Positions 44,969 through 53,247 of a stretch of 64,000 nucleotides of DNA are shown here, in pieces (within the stretch, counting starts at the first letter, position 1; each line of letters opens with the position of its first letter). The position numbers and the translations under genes are program-made. The stretch is taken from NCBI GenBank assembly GCA_027491075.1, contig JAIXWX010000034.1, positions 186,001-250,000 on the forward strand. The letters run 5' to 3'. The notes below the pieces were generated by a model that was not told where the DNA came from, made no database searches, and saw only the letters and a program-made list of their open reading frames with translations. This stretch comes from Flavobacteriales bacterium (GTDB taxonomy: Bacteria; Bacteroidota; Bacteroidia; Flavobacteriales_D; Sanyastnellaceae).

Positions 44969-46427
44969 CAAGACTTTCTAAGTAGGCTTCAGCATTTTGC
45001 CAAATGGCTTCTTTCTTTTCAATTGCCATTTTATCAAAGGTGCGCACCATCATACTGAGTCGTGGATTCTTTAAGAAGAAGGCTCGATGCTTATCAATGA
45101 ACCTCCAGAAAAGAGCATCCCATGTTTCGCACCAGGGACCTTTACTGTAATTGCTCATTTTGAGAATGTAATTGCTTCCACTGATGTATGGTTTGGTGCT
45201 CATAATACCTCCGTCTGCGAATTGAGACATGCCATAAACATTTGGCACCATGACCCAATCATAAGCATCAATGAATAATTCCATAAACCAGCGGTGCACC
45301 TCATCGGGATCGAATTCACACAATACCATAAAGTTTCCAATGACCATCAACCTTTCAATGTGATGGCTATAGGCAGTGTCATGAATTCTGTGGACGGCAT
45401 CATCAATTGGAAAAATACCTGTGGTACCATTCCAAAATGCATCAGGAATAGGACGCGCGTGTTGAAAGAAATTTTTCGTTCTTTCTTCAATCCCTTTATT
45501 AACATACACGGCTCTAATGTACTCTCGCCACCCCAAGACTTGTCGCACAAATCCTTCTAAACTATTGATCGGAATATTGTTTTTCAAGGAAAATTCAATT
45601 GCGCTATCTAGTATATCTTGTGGCGCAATGATTCCCACGTTTAACATGGGCGTGAGAATGGAATGAAATAGGGTACCTTCTCCAGAAACAATGGCGTCTT
45701 GATAGGTTCCGTATGAATGAAAACGATTTTTTAAGAAGTCATTTAGCCATGAAATCGATGAGTCACGATCTATTGGGTAGTGCCATTTATCCAAGTTTCC
45801 ATAATGATCTTTGAAGTGCTTTTCTGTATATTGAATAGCCTCTTCCATATAATGATTTAGATCAACTTTCGGGAGGGATGGAATTTTTACGCCCTTCGGC
45901 ATTTTATTTCTATTTTCTCCGTCAAAGGTCCATTTACTACCCAAAGGCTCACCCATGGAGTCAAGGAGTATGCTATGGCGTTTTCTTTCATCGATATAAA
46001 AGGAAGTAAAAAAGTATTTTTTCTTTTTAGAAAAATAATTTCTCACGTATTCATCGGTGCAAATAAATTGAAGGCTCTCGTTTTTTTGGGAGGTGATATT
46101 GTATTTCTTACAATAACGGACAATGCGTCGCTCTAGGAGGTAGTCGACCGTGTCATAGTAGCAAATTTCTTTTATTTTTTCTTTCTTGAGAAAGTCAAAT
46201 AACATTGAAGTTTTGTTTCGTGGATCGACGGCCTCTATGTATAGCTTATTGGAATGATTTATCCCGTCAAAATACGAGCGCATGGTTGCGCGGTGATAGG
46301 CAATTTTTTGTTTGTGAAATTTATATTGATTGAAAAACAACTCATCTTCAATCATTATCACAATATCAGCGTCGATGCTTTGAAGCGACTGAAACAGTTG
46401 ATGCGGATAAATGAGAAAGGCTTTCAT
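44946..46427 (-). CDS. PhrB-like photolyase/cryptochrome (FeS-BCP clade) with altered Fe-S ligand loop
   Basis: 493 residues of the FeS-BCP/CryB-type family, whose characterised member Agrobacterium PhrB repairs (6-4) photoproducts. Seen: N-terminal Rossmann antenna domain (AFLIYPHQLF), RQVLGWREYIRAVY, WNGTTGIFPIDDAVH, VLCEFDPDEVHRWFMELFIDAYDWV, and NVYGMSQFADGGIMSTKPYISGSNY in the FAD domain. Two of the four Fe-S cysteine positions appear kept (C370, C433), but the usual CxxC-bearing loop is shortened to MSNYSKGPWC. It lies immediately after TIGR03643 and Cry-DASH genes, so it is part of a light-repair operon. Confidence 0.9.
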   Translation of the reverse strand: MKAFLIYPHQLFQSLQSIDADIVIMIEDELFFNQYKFHKQKIAYHRATMRSYFDGINHSNKLYIEAVDPRNKTSMLFDFLKKEKIKEICYYDTVDYLLERRIVRYCKKYNITSQKNESLQFICTDEYVRNYFSKKKKYFFTSFYIDERKRHSILLDSMGEPLGSKWTFDGENRNKMPKGVKIPSLPKVDLNHYMEEAIQYTEKHFKDHYGNLDKWHYPIDRDSSISWLNDFLKNRFHSYGTYQDAIVSGEGTLFHSILTPMLNVGIIAPQDILDSAIEFSLKNNIPINSLEGFVRQVLGWREYIRAVYVNKGIEERTKNFFQHARPIPDAFWNGTTGIFPIDDAVHRIHDTAYSHHIERLMVIGNFMVLCEFDPDEVHRWFMELFIDAYDWVMVPNVYGMSQFADGGIMSTKPYISGSNYILKMSNYSKGPWCETWDALFWRFIDKHRAFFLKNPRLSMMVRTFDKMAIEKKEAIWQNAEAYLESLATPHQAR

Positions 46428-46706
46428 TTATCTTTTCGATATTTTGTTATTTGTAATAGCGCGTTGGCGATTGCATTTATGTCTTCCCACTTCTTCCGAA
46501 CGCAGAGCAGTATGTTTAGTGCTGCGCCCTGTCATGCGCTTTCTCCACATGCGAAAACTGGACGCTTTCATTTCCTTGCGCATCAATTCAATTACTTGCG
46601 ATTCATTGATCCCAAATTGCGCTTCGATGGCTTCAAACGGGGTGCGATCCTCCCAAGCCATTTCGATGATTCTGTCGATGTCTTCTGGACTTAGTTGATT
46701 TTTCAT
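46428..46706 (-). CDS. TIGR03643 family small protein of photolyase operon
   Basis: 92 residues. The opening LSPEDIDRIIEMAWEDRTPFEAIEAQFG and the core KEMKASSFRMWRKRMTGRSTKH match the TIGR03643 family of small basic proteins that recur beside photolyase genes; function unknown. The N-terminal half looks like a helix-turn-helix. It overlaps the Cry-DASH gene by 4 bp at its start, and its stop codon abuts the photolyase ATG, so all three are translated together. Confidence 0.88.
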   Translation of the reverse strand: MKNQLSPEDIDRIIEMAWEDRTPFEAIEAQFGINESQVIELMRKEMKASSFRMWRKRMTGRSTKHTALRSEEVGRHKCNRQRAITNNKISKR

Positions 46707-48013
46707 GTGGTTGTTTTATTGAGCCAGAGGTTTCTGAATGTTCTGTCTCGATCGTAGTCAGAGGCTTGTTTTTGCGTGTTGAATTTTCTATCAGGACGAG
46801 GATCATTGCCTACTCCAGCGATGTATGCCCAGTTTCCCCAGTTACTCGCGGGGTCATAATCAATGAGCATCTTTTCGAAATACGCTGCTCCCCATCTCCA
46901 ATCCATTCCCAGATCATGTACAAAATAGCTGGCAACATTTTGCCGTCCTCTATTGCTCATCCATCCGGTATGCTTGAGTTCGAGCATATTTGCATCCACG
47001 AAGTCATCTCCAGAATAACCGTCGCACCACGCTTCAAATGTGCGCATGTCTCTTCGCCATTTGCGGACTGCTTGTGCATTGAATCCGCTCAACTGAAAAA
47101 GTTTGGATCCCTGCTTAGCAGCAGTGAAGCGGAAGAAATCTCTCCATAGCAGTTCGAAGATCATCCAATAGGTGCTATCGTTTTTGATTTTTTCTTCTTC
47201 AAAATCCAAGATTTCATTGACAATGATTTTTGGACTTAAGGATCCGTTGGCGAGCCAAGGTGAGAATTTGCTGCTATAATTTTTTCCTACTAAACCATTG
47301 CGAGTTTCCTTGTAAGTAACAATGTGTTCTTCTTTCCACACATATTCATTTAAGCGATCAAGACCCGATTGTTCTCCCCCGTGAAAGCGCATTGCTGCGC
47401 GTGTGTCTGAACTTTCTTGCTTTTCAAAGGATGGAAATAAGTCTATTGATTCCACATTAGCGGCTTCTGGAGCATGTATTCTGTCTGGAGCTTTAAGCGG
47501 ACGCAAATAACTGCATTCTCTCTCTACCTTGTTTCTGAATTTAGTGAATACATCGGGCAATTGCTGAAGACTGAAAGGAAGGTCATTCTTTTCAATTAAC
47601 GTAGAGGTCCATTTTTCTTCCCAGTCCTTACCCATGCGATCAAGCTCTCTTTGAAGAAGTAATTCATCGTTGATTTCTTCCGTACATACTTCTTTGGAAT
47701 AGAAAACAGTCGAGATGTCTAACTTCAGCGCCAGCGCCGCGATTTCAAGGGGAGGTAATCCTTGGAGTAGGATCAGTTTTCCTCCCAATTGTGAGATGTT
47801 ATTCGAAAGGTTTTGGATTGATTCAAGTAGGAATTTCTTTCTGAAATCTCCCATCTTTGCAAGACCGCCGTAAGGCGTCGTTTCGTTCCACCTGTGGTCC
47901 CAGCAAAATGCAGTATATACTTCTTTATACTGCTCGCAAGCACTTAATAAGGCATCATTATCTGCAACCCTAAGATCATTGCGAAACCATACCAATGCGC
48001 GTCTGTTCTTCAT
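46703..48013 (-). CDS. DASH-family cryptochrome / photolyase
   Basis: 436 residues. Cry-DASH proteins repair cyclobutane dimers in single-stranded or looped DNA, using FAD and usually an MTHF antenna. Seen: ALVWFRNDLRVADNDAL at the N-terminus, SPWLANGSLSPK, ELLWRDFFRFTAAKQG, NMLELKHTGWMSNRGRQNVASY and the DASH-typical C-terminal GNWAYIAGVGNDPRPDRKFN. First gene of the overlapping trio with TIGR03643 and PhrB-like photolyase. It lies 69 bp after the MerR-type gene on the same strand. Confidence 0.94.
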   Translation of the reverse strand: MKNRRALVWFRNDLRVADNDALLSACEQYKEVYTAFCWDHRWNETTPYGGLAKMGDFRKKFLLESIQNLSNNISQLGGKLILLQGLPPLEIAALALKLDISTVFYSKEVCTEEINDELLLQRELDRMGKDWEEKWTSTLIEKNDLPFSLQQLPDVFTKFRNKVERECSYLRPLKAPDRIHAPEAANVESIDLFPSFEKQESSDTRAAMRFHGGEQSGLDRLNEYVWKEEHIVTYKETRNGLVGKNYSSKFSPWLANGSLSPKIIVNEILDFEEEKIKNDSTYWMIFELLWRDFFRFTAAKQGSKLFQLSGFNAQAVRKWRRDMRTFEAWCDGYSGDDFVDANMLELKHTGWMSNRGRQNVASYFVHDLGMDWRWGAAYFEKMLIDYDPASNWGNWAYIAGVGNDPRPDRKFNTQKQASDYDRDRTFRNLWLNKTTT

Positions 48014-48082
48014 ACTCCACGTTTCTCAGTGGTAATAACAGAAGCAATTAGAAGAAAGTTTTAAAATAAAAATATAAATAGA

Positions 48083-48418
48083 TCAAAGCGCACTGGCTAT
48101 TGAAGTCAATTCGTTGCGAATGTGAAGCAATTTGTTTTGAATAAGATTTTCTTCTTCAATAAGATTCGTCTTTTTACGAAGCATGTTTTTTGCTCCATCT
48201 AAAGTGAATCCCTTTTCTTTTACCAAGTGATGAATCTGTCGGAACAACTCGATATCTTTCTTGCTGTACACGCGATTTCCGCGATTGTTTTTCTTAGGTT
48301 GAAGCTGTGGAAATTCTTTTTCCCAAAACCGAATAAGTGAGGAATTGACTTCGAAAATATCTGCCACTTCTCCTATGGAGTAGTAGAGTTTTTCTATATG
48401 ATTTGTTTTCGTTAGCAT
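48083..48418 (-). CDS. MerR-family transcriptional regulator
   Basis: 111 residues from the ATG at 48418 (the frame is open from a TTG at 48433). Winged helix-turn-helix of the MerR type: YYSIGEVADIFEVNSSLIRFWEKEFPQLQPKKN, then RVYSKKDIELFRQIHHLVKEKGFTLDGAKNML. A short coiled tail and no effector domain; in particular no B12-binding domain as in light-sensing LitR/CarH. It stands between the M23 peptidase and the photolyase trio, all on one strand. M23 plus this MerR type is a common pair in Flavobacteriia, so a role in light response is unproven. Confidence 0.92.
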   Translation of the reverse strand: MLTKTNHIEKLYYSIGEVADIFEVNSSLIRFWEKEFPQLQPKKNNRGNRVYSKKDIELFRQIHHLVKEKGFTLDGAKNMLRKKTNLIEEENLIQNKLLHIRNELTSIASAL

Positions 48419-48433
48419 GGTTAAGCGGTACAA

Positions 48434-49405
48434 TTAGTCAAAGCTTTGGTTGGCGTTGGCTGCGCGTTGCAATAGGTCTTCGTATTGCTCTGGCGTAATA
48501 TCGGAATAAAAATAGAAAGCGGGGTCTACTTTTTCGCCATTTCGAATGACTTCATAGTGTAAATGGGGCCCCGTAGAGGCTCCTGTGTTTCCCACATATC
48601 CTATTATTTGTCCGCGAGTCACTTTTTCACCTGGGCGCACTGTTACGCGGCTCATGTGAGCATAGAGCGTTTGAAAGCCATATCCATGCTTGATGATCAC
48701 ATGGTGGCCGTATCCACTTAATTTACTATCAACAGCCTCTATCACTCCGTCGCCTGTCGCGTAGATTTCAGTTCCCACGTCGGCAGTAAAGTCCAAACCG
48801 GTGTGCATTTTGGTAATTTTGTAGATGGGGTGAATTCTCATCCCAAAACCACTGGCGATGCGTCGAAGGTCCTTATTGGCCACTGGCTGAATAGCTGGAA
48901 TGCTTTGTAGCATCTCTTTTTGAGCTTTGGCCAATTCATATACTTCTTGGTAACTTTTACTTTGCTCCACAAACATTCGCTGCAGGCGGGCTATACGCTT
49001 CTTCGTTTCAATGATTTCTTGAGAACTTTCATAGCCTTTCAAAGTCTTGTAGCGATCGCTTCCGCCAATTCCTCCATGACGCTGATGCTCAGGATAAGGA
49101 GCTGCACCAAAAATGCTTCTATAAACCTTATCATCTTTGTCCTGAAGATCTACTGCAAAGGTTTCTAGCGTATCTATCTCATTGTTAAGATCCTCAATTT
49201 GACTACGCAGGTAGCTTATTTCTCTTTCCAAACGGGCGGTGTCTGGATCTTTAAAAAACGAGGTGTAGAGCACAACCCCAATGATGCCTATGACTAGCCC
49301 TGCAAATAAATACCTCATGCCCTGCACGACATAATCGCGCACCGTGAAGCTGATTTTTTCGAAATTCAGCGTCGTGGGATTGAATTTATACTTAAGCCTC
49401 GCCAT
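48434..49405 (-). CDS. M23-family metallopeptidase (LytM domain), membrane anchored
   Basis: About 323 residues from the ATG at 49405. One membrane helix (LFAGLVIGIIGVVLYTSFF), a coiled coil (about 65-160), then a LytM/M23 domain with the zinc motifs HTGLDF and HLHYE and the intermediate LYAHMSRVTV. M23 enzymes cleave peptidoglycan cross-links or, in EnvC-like cases, activate amidases. All zinc ligands appear intact, so an active hydrolase is likely. A longer start at 49429 would intrude on the alaS promoter. Divergent from alaS. Confidence 0.92.
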   Translation of the reverse strand: MARLKYKFNPTTLNFEKISFTVRDYVVQGMRYLFAGLVIGIIGVVLYTSFFKDPDTARLEREISYLRSQIEDLNNEIDTLETFAVDLQDKDDKVYRSIFGAAPYPEHQRHGGIGGSDRYKTLKGYESSQEIIETKKRIARLQRMFVEQSKSYQEVYELAKAQKEMLQSIPAIQPVANKDLRRIASGFGMRIHPIYKITKMHTGLDFTADVGTEIYATGDGVIEAVDSKLSGYGHHVIIKHGYGFQTLYAHMSRVTVRPGEKVTRGQIIGYVGNTGASTGPHLHYEVIRNGEKVDPAFYFYSDITPEQYEDLLQRAANANQSFD

Positions 49406-49436
49406 AAGTTGGGTGCTAAAATAATCCATTAGCCCT

Positions 49437-49444
49437 TACTTTTG
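49437..49444 (+). promoter_or_regulatory. -7 element of alaS
   Basis: TACTTTTG matches TAnnTTTG and lies 7 bp before the alaS ATG, so the leader is 0-4 nt. Confidence 0.5.
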
Positions 49445-49451
49445 CACCGTT

Positions 49452-52061
49452 ATGACATCTAAAGAAATAAGACAACAGTTCCTGGATTTTTTCGCCTCCA
49501 AGGGACACCATATCGTTCCTTCTGCTCCTATGGTGGTAAAAGGAGACCCTACATTGATGTTTACCAATGCAGGAATGAATCAATTCAAGGATCTTTTCCT
49601 AGGGAATAGTGAGATAAAGTTCCCTCGAATAGCCAACACTCAAAAGTGTCTCCGTGTAAGCGGAAAACACAATGACTTAGAGGAAGTAGGGGTAGACACT
49701 TACCACCACACCATGTTTGAAATGCTAGGCAACTGGTCATTTGGAGATTATTTTAAAGAAGAGGCCATCGGCTGGGCGTGGGAATTACTGACAGAAGTTT
49801 ATAAGATTCCAAAGGACAGGCTATACGTTACTGTATTTGAGGGAGATGCCTCTGAAAATTTGGATTTTGATCAAGAGGCCTATGATATATGGGCAGCTCG
49901 TATCGATAGAGATCGCATTCTCCGTGGAAACAAAAAAGATAACTTCTGGGAAATGGGCGATACAGGTCCTTGTGGCCCTTGTTCTGAAATTCATGTGGAT
50001 ATACGCCCAGATGCGGAGAGAGCCAAAGTCGATGGTAAGGCCTTGGTCAATGAGAGTCATCCTCAAGTGATTGAAATATGGAACAACGTGTTCATGCAAT
50101 TCAATCGCAAAGCGGATGGTAGTTTGGAGTCGTTGCCTGCAAAGCATGTAGACACAGGAATGGGTTTTGAGCGACTCTGTATGGTGTTGCAAAGCAAGCT
50201 TTCCAACTACGATACTGATGTTTTTACACCTAGCATCAATGCCTTGGAGCGATTGAGTGGTTTGAAATACGAACAAAGTGACACGAAACAAGATGTGGCT
50301 ATGCGTGTTATTTCCGACCACGTCCGAGCGGTTTCGTTTGCTATCGCGGACGGTCAACTCCCATCGAGTGGAGGAGCTGGATATGTAATTCGTCGCATCT
50401 TAAGAAGGGCTATTCGCTATGGCTATAGCTTTTTGGGCTTAAAAGAACCTTTCATCTACACACTTGTGGATGTCTTGTCTTCTGAAATGGGTGGATTTTT
50501 CCCAGAGTTGCGGGCCAATAAAGATCTTGTGAGTAAAGTGATTCGTGAGGAAGAAGAGAGTTTCCTTCGCACTTTGGATAAAGGTATTAACTTACTGGAT
50601 GAGATATTACGAAATACCAAAGGAGATACCGTCGACGGAAAGACCGTTTTTGAACTATATGATACGTTCGGTTTTCCTGTTGACCTAACGGCGCTCATTG
50701 CTGCTGAAGGAAAAAAGACTATCGATACAGCAGGGTTTGAAGAAGAATTACAAAAACAAAAGGAACGCAGCAGAGCGGCTACTAAACTGGAAACAGATGA
50801 TTGGGTAGAACTCACCTCTGGCGAAACAAAATTTGTAGGGTATGATCAATTAGAGACCCAAGCCAAGATCTTAAAATTCAGACGTATTAAAGCAAAAGGA
50901 AAAGAACAGTATCAGTTGGTGTTAGACATTACTCCCTTTTATGCCGAGAGTGGCGGACAGGTTGGAGATCAAGGTTTTTTGACATCGGCAAATGAGAAGA
51001 TTGAAATAGTTGATTGTAAGAAAGAGAATAACTTGACGGTTCATTTCACAGATACATTACCAGAAAATCCATCTGCAGTTTTTATTGCGAAGGTAGATCC
51101 ACGCAAACGTGAGGACAGTATGTCGAATCATACTGCGACACACTTGCTTCATCAAGCTTTGAGAGAAGTATTGGGAACACATGTAGAACAAAAAGGATCC
51201 TTAGTAAACCCGGATTATTTGCGTTTTGACTTTTCGCATTTCTCGAAAATGAGTGACGAAGAAGTGGAGAAGGTAGAACGATTGGTGAACGAACGCATTC
51301 TTCAAAATTTACCATTAGAAGAGAATCGCGATATGGCCATTGATGATGCAAGAAAGAGCGGTGCGATGATGCTTTTTGGAGAAAAGTATGGGGATCGAGT
51401 GCGCGTGATCAAGTTTGGTGAAAGCATTGAACTATGCGGAGGAACGCACGTAGTCAATACAGGAAAGATACGATTGTTCCGCATAATAAGTGAAGGAGCA
51501 GTAGCGGCAGGTGTACGACGTATTGAGGCCATCAGCGGGAATGGTGCGTTTTCATTCATTCAAGACGAGCTACGCCAATTGGAAGAAGTGCGTCAATTGC
51601 TTAAGTCAAAAGAGGTCGTTAAAAACATCGCCGATTTACAGTTGAAGAATGCGGAGCTTACCAAACAATTGGAAAAGCTCAATAAAGATCGTGCTCAACA
51701 GGTGAAAAAAGAGCTTTCATCCAAGTTTGAAAATGTGGGAGAATTGAAACTTTTAGTTGAGCTTGTAGATCTTGGCCCAGCCGAAATAAAGGACATTGCT
51801 TTTCAGTGGAAGAGCGAGATAGAGAATGCGGTAATTGTCTTGGGCAGCGAGAGTGGAGGAAAGCCGATGCTTACTGTGGCGCTTTCGGGCAGTTTAGTGG
51901 ATACAGGCAAATTGAACGCTTCTGCTATCGTTCGCGATCTTGCTAAGGACATCAATGGCGGCGGCGGCGGTCAGCCGTTTTTCGCTACAGCGGGCGGCAG
52001 CAAACCTGAGGGGTTGAAGATTGCCCTGCAACGTGCAAAGCAAGTGGTTACAGGAGTTTGA
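49452..52061 (+). CDS. alaS: Alanyl-tRNA synthetase
   Basis: 869 residues, standard length. Charges tRNA-Ala and edits mischarged product. Seen: the N-terminal catalytic core ([61 protein letters not shown]), the editing domain zinc site [15 protein letters not shown] and later LCGGTHV, and the C-terminal DHHA1 region with [14 protein letters not shown]. It is divergent from the M23 peptidase gene. A strong terminator follows. Confidence 0.97.
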   Translation: MTSKEIRQQFLDFFASKGHHIVPSAPMVVKGDPTLMFTNAGMNQFKDLFLGNSEIKFPRIANTQKCLRVSGKHNDLEEVGVDTYHHTMFEMLGNWSFGDYFKEEAIGWAWELLTEVYKIPKDRLYVTVFEGDASENLDFDQEAYDIWAARIDRDRILRGNKKDNFWEMGDTGPCGPCSEIHVDIRPDAERAKVDGKALVNESHPQVIEIWNNVFMQFNRKADGSLESLPAKHVDTGMGFERLCMVLQSKLSNYDTDVFTPSINALERLSGLKYEQSDTKQDVAMRVISDHVRAVSFAIADGQLPSSGGAGYVIRRILRRAIRYGYSFLGLKEPFIYTLVDVLSSEMGGFFPELRANKDLVSKVIREEEESFLRTLDKGINLLDEILRNTKGDTVDGKTVFELYDTFGFPVDLTALIAAEGKKTIDTAGFEEELQKQKERSRAATKLETDDWVELTSGETKFVGYDQLETQAKILKFRRIKAKGKEQYQLVLDITPFYAESGGQVGDQGFLTSANEKIEIVDCKKENNLTVHFTDTLPENPSAVFIAKVDPRKREDSMSNHTATHLLHQALREVLGTHVEQKGSLVNPDYLRFDFSHFSKMSDEEVEKVERLVNERILQNLPLEENRDMAIDDARKSGAMMLFGEKYGDRVRVIKFGESIELCGGTHVVNTGKIRLFRIISEGAVAAGVRRIEAISGNGAFSFIQDELRQLEEVRQLLKSKEVVKNIADLQLKNAELTKQLEKLNKDRAQQVKKELSSKFENVGELKLLVELVDLGPAEIKDIAFQWKSEIENAVIVLGSESGGKPMLTVALSGSLVDTGKLNASAIVRDLAKDINGGGGGQPFFATAGGSKPEGLKIALQRAKQVVTGV

Positions 52062-52098
52062 ATGCCCTTGAATCATTTTAGGTGAAATTCTGATAAAT

Positions 52099-52130
52099 AA
52101 AAAAGCCCCATCCGATGACGGGGCTTTTTT
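52099..52130. terminator. Terminator after alaS
   Basis: GCCCC pairs with GGGGC around ATCCGATGAC, flanked by a six-A run upstream and a six-T run downstream. The symmetric A/T flanks suit both alaS and the converging DUF5684 gene. Confidence 0.9.
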
Positions 52131-52154
52131 CCTTCAGATTATGAAACCAAAAAT

Positions 52155-52574
52155 CTAAACAAGCACAGGCTTGCGGGCCTGCACGTCTTTCAAACTCACA
52201 CCGTACACAGGACCGAAGTATTCCTCGTTGTACGCTAATCCTAAATTCAGAACGTAAAACACATTGAAAAAGCAAACGAGAATGGCGTCTGCCATGGAGG
52301 TTTTGCCGAAGCTTTGAGCTATTTCAATGAGTAATTTGAAGCCAAAGTAAATATTAAAACCGGGAATAAGCAAATAAACCGCGTGAATCGCTGGTCTTCC
52401 CACCATTTTTAATACTACGAATAGATCCCAAACAGGTACAAGCGCTGCGATCCAAGGCTGATTGGCCTTTGCGAAAAGTTTTGCTTTTCCTACGGCGCCG
52501 ATGAAGATGATGAAGATCAGGAGAATGAAAATCCCTGGGTTTTCCTCCATGATTTTTTGAAGAATACTTGTCAT
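52155..52574 (-). CDS. DUF5684 membrane protein
   Basis: 139 residues with three to four membrane helices: IFILLIFIIFIGAVGKAKL, then NQPWIAALVPVWDLFVVLKMVG, then HAVYLLIPGFNIYFGFKLL, then DAILVCFFNVFYVLNLGL. The pattern AALVPVWD...PAIHAVYLLIPG...FGKT belongs to DUF5684, found alone or fused to signal peptidase-like proteins in Bacteroidota. Function unknown. Confidence 0.85.
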   Translation of the reverse strand: MTSILQKIMEENPGIFILLIFIIFIGAVGKAKLFAKANQPWIAALVPVWDLFVVLKMVGRPAIHAVYLLIPGFNIYFGFKLLIEIAQSFGKTSMADAILVCFFNVFYVLNLGLAYNEEYFGPVYGVSLKDVQARKPVLV

Positions 52575-52701
52575 GGCATTAGTTGTTTAATGTTAGAAAT
52601 CTTTTATTAAAGCGAAGCAGTTACCCAAAAGACGTTCTCAACATAAAACGGTTGCCTGTGAAAAGGTGAAAATCAAAATGTAAAGTGAAAAAAGGCTTTA
52701 A

Positions 52702-53217
52702 CTAAGGTTTTAGAAACTCAGAGGTAAAAATCTCATTGCTTTCCTTGATGCTTCGGTCTACAATTTTGATTCGGAAGCGACAGGTGTCAAAGGCCGAGGG
52801 TAAAAAATAGGTGGACATTCGCAATTGAATCGTGCCTTGTTGAGAGGGATCTTGGCCTGTTGGTTTGGCCCAAGGCACACGATAAAAGAAGGGTGCGGCA
52901 TTGTCATTGACACATGGATCGAGAATACCAGGGGGGGCATCTCCGTTGTCTTTCCAAATTCCGTTTTGTTTTTCTTGATATATACAGTACAAATTGTACT
53001 GGCGCAGGCAATCGTCAAATACGCCCGTGGTGTCACCTTGATCCAGACCGAAATCGCCGTCTCCGTCTTTGAAGTCGACCCATATTTCTATAGAATCCGA
53101 GAAATTTTTAATTTGATTAAAAGAGAGGCTGGGGGTGGGGGGGATTTCATTGTCTTTTAAACAACCGATGCCCGCGAGCAGAAGAGTGCTAATAAATAAA
53201 AGTTCAATCTTTTTCAT
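52702..53217 (-). CDS. Predicted lipoprotein, unknown family
   Basis: 171 residues with lipobox LAGIGC (Cys at residue 19) followed by LKDNEIPPTPSLSF. The mature part is beta-rich and ends KESNEIFTSEFLKP; the DFKDGDGDFGLDQGDT stretch is an acidic loop that could bind calcium. I do not recognise the family; similar short lipoproteins with a DGDGD(F)GL motif are common in Bacteroidota. A perfect TAGATTTG -7 element lies 5 bp before the ATG and is back-to-back with the promoter of the LuxE-like gene. Confidence 0.75.
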   Translation of the reverse strand: MKKIELLFISTLLLAGIGCLKDNEIPPTPSLSFNQIKNFSDSIEIWVDFKDGDGDFGLDQGDTTGVFDDCLRQYNLYCIYQEKQNGIWKDNGDAPPGILDPCVNDNAAPFFYRVPWAKPTGQDPSQQGTIQLRMSTYFLPSAFDTCRFRIKIVDRSIKESNEIFTSEFLKP

Positions 53218-53222
53218 CCGTT

Positions 53223-53230
53223 CAAATCTA
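53223..53230 (-). promoter_or_regulatory. -7 element of the lipoprotein gene
   Basis: The minus strand reads TAGATTTG, a perfect TAnnTTTG match, 5 bp before the ATG at 53217. Confidence 0.5.
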
Positions 53231-53235
53231 TCGAA

Positions 53236-53243
53236 TTTATTTG
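53236..53243 (+). promoter_or_regulatory. Probable -7 element of the LuxE-like gene
   Basis: TTTATTTG, one mismatch from TAnnTTTG, 4 bp before the ATG at 53248. It is 5 bp from the -7 element of the divergent lipoprotein gene. Confidence 0.4.
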
Positions 53244-53247
53244 CACT

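Noticed and set aside
46254-46694. Plus-strand open frames antisense to the photolyase and TIGR03643 genes
   Set aside because: The minus-strand genes have family motifs over the whole stretch; the opposite frames have none.
49821-50357. 178-codon open frame on the minus strand within alaS
   Set aside because: It is antisense to the well-conserved alaS coding sequence, has no family likeness or promoter, and its amino-acid composition is typical of a shadow frame.
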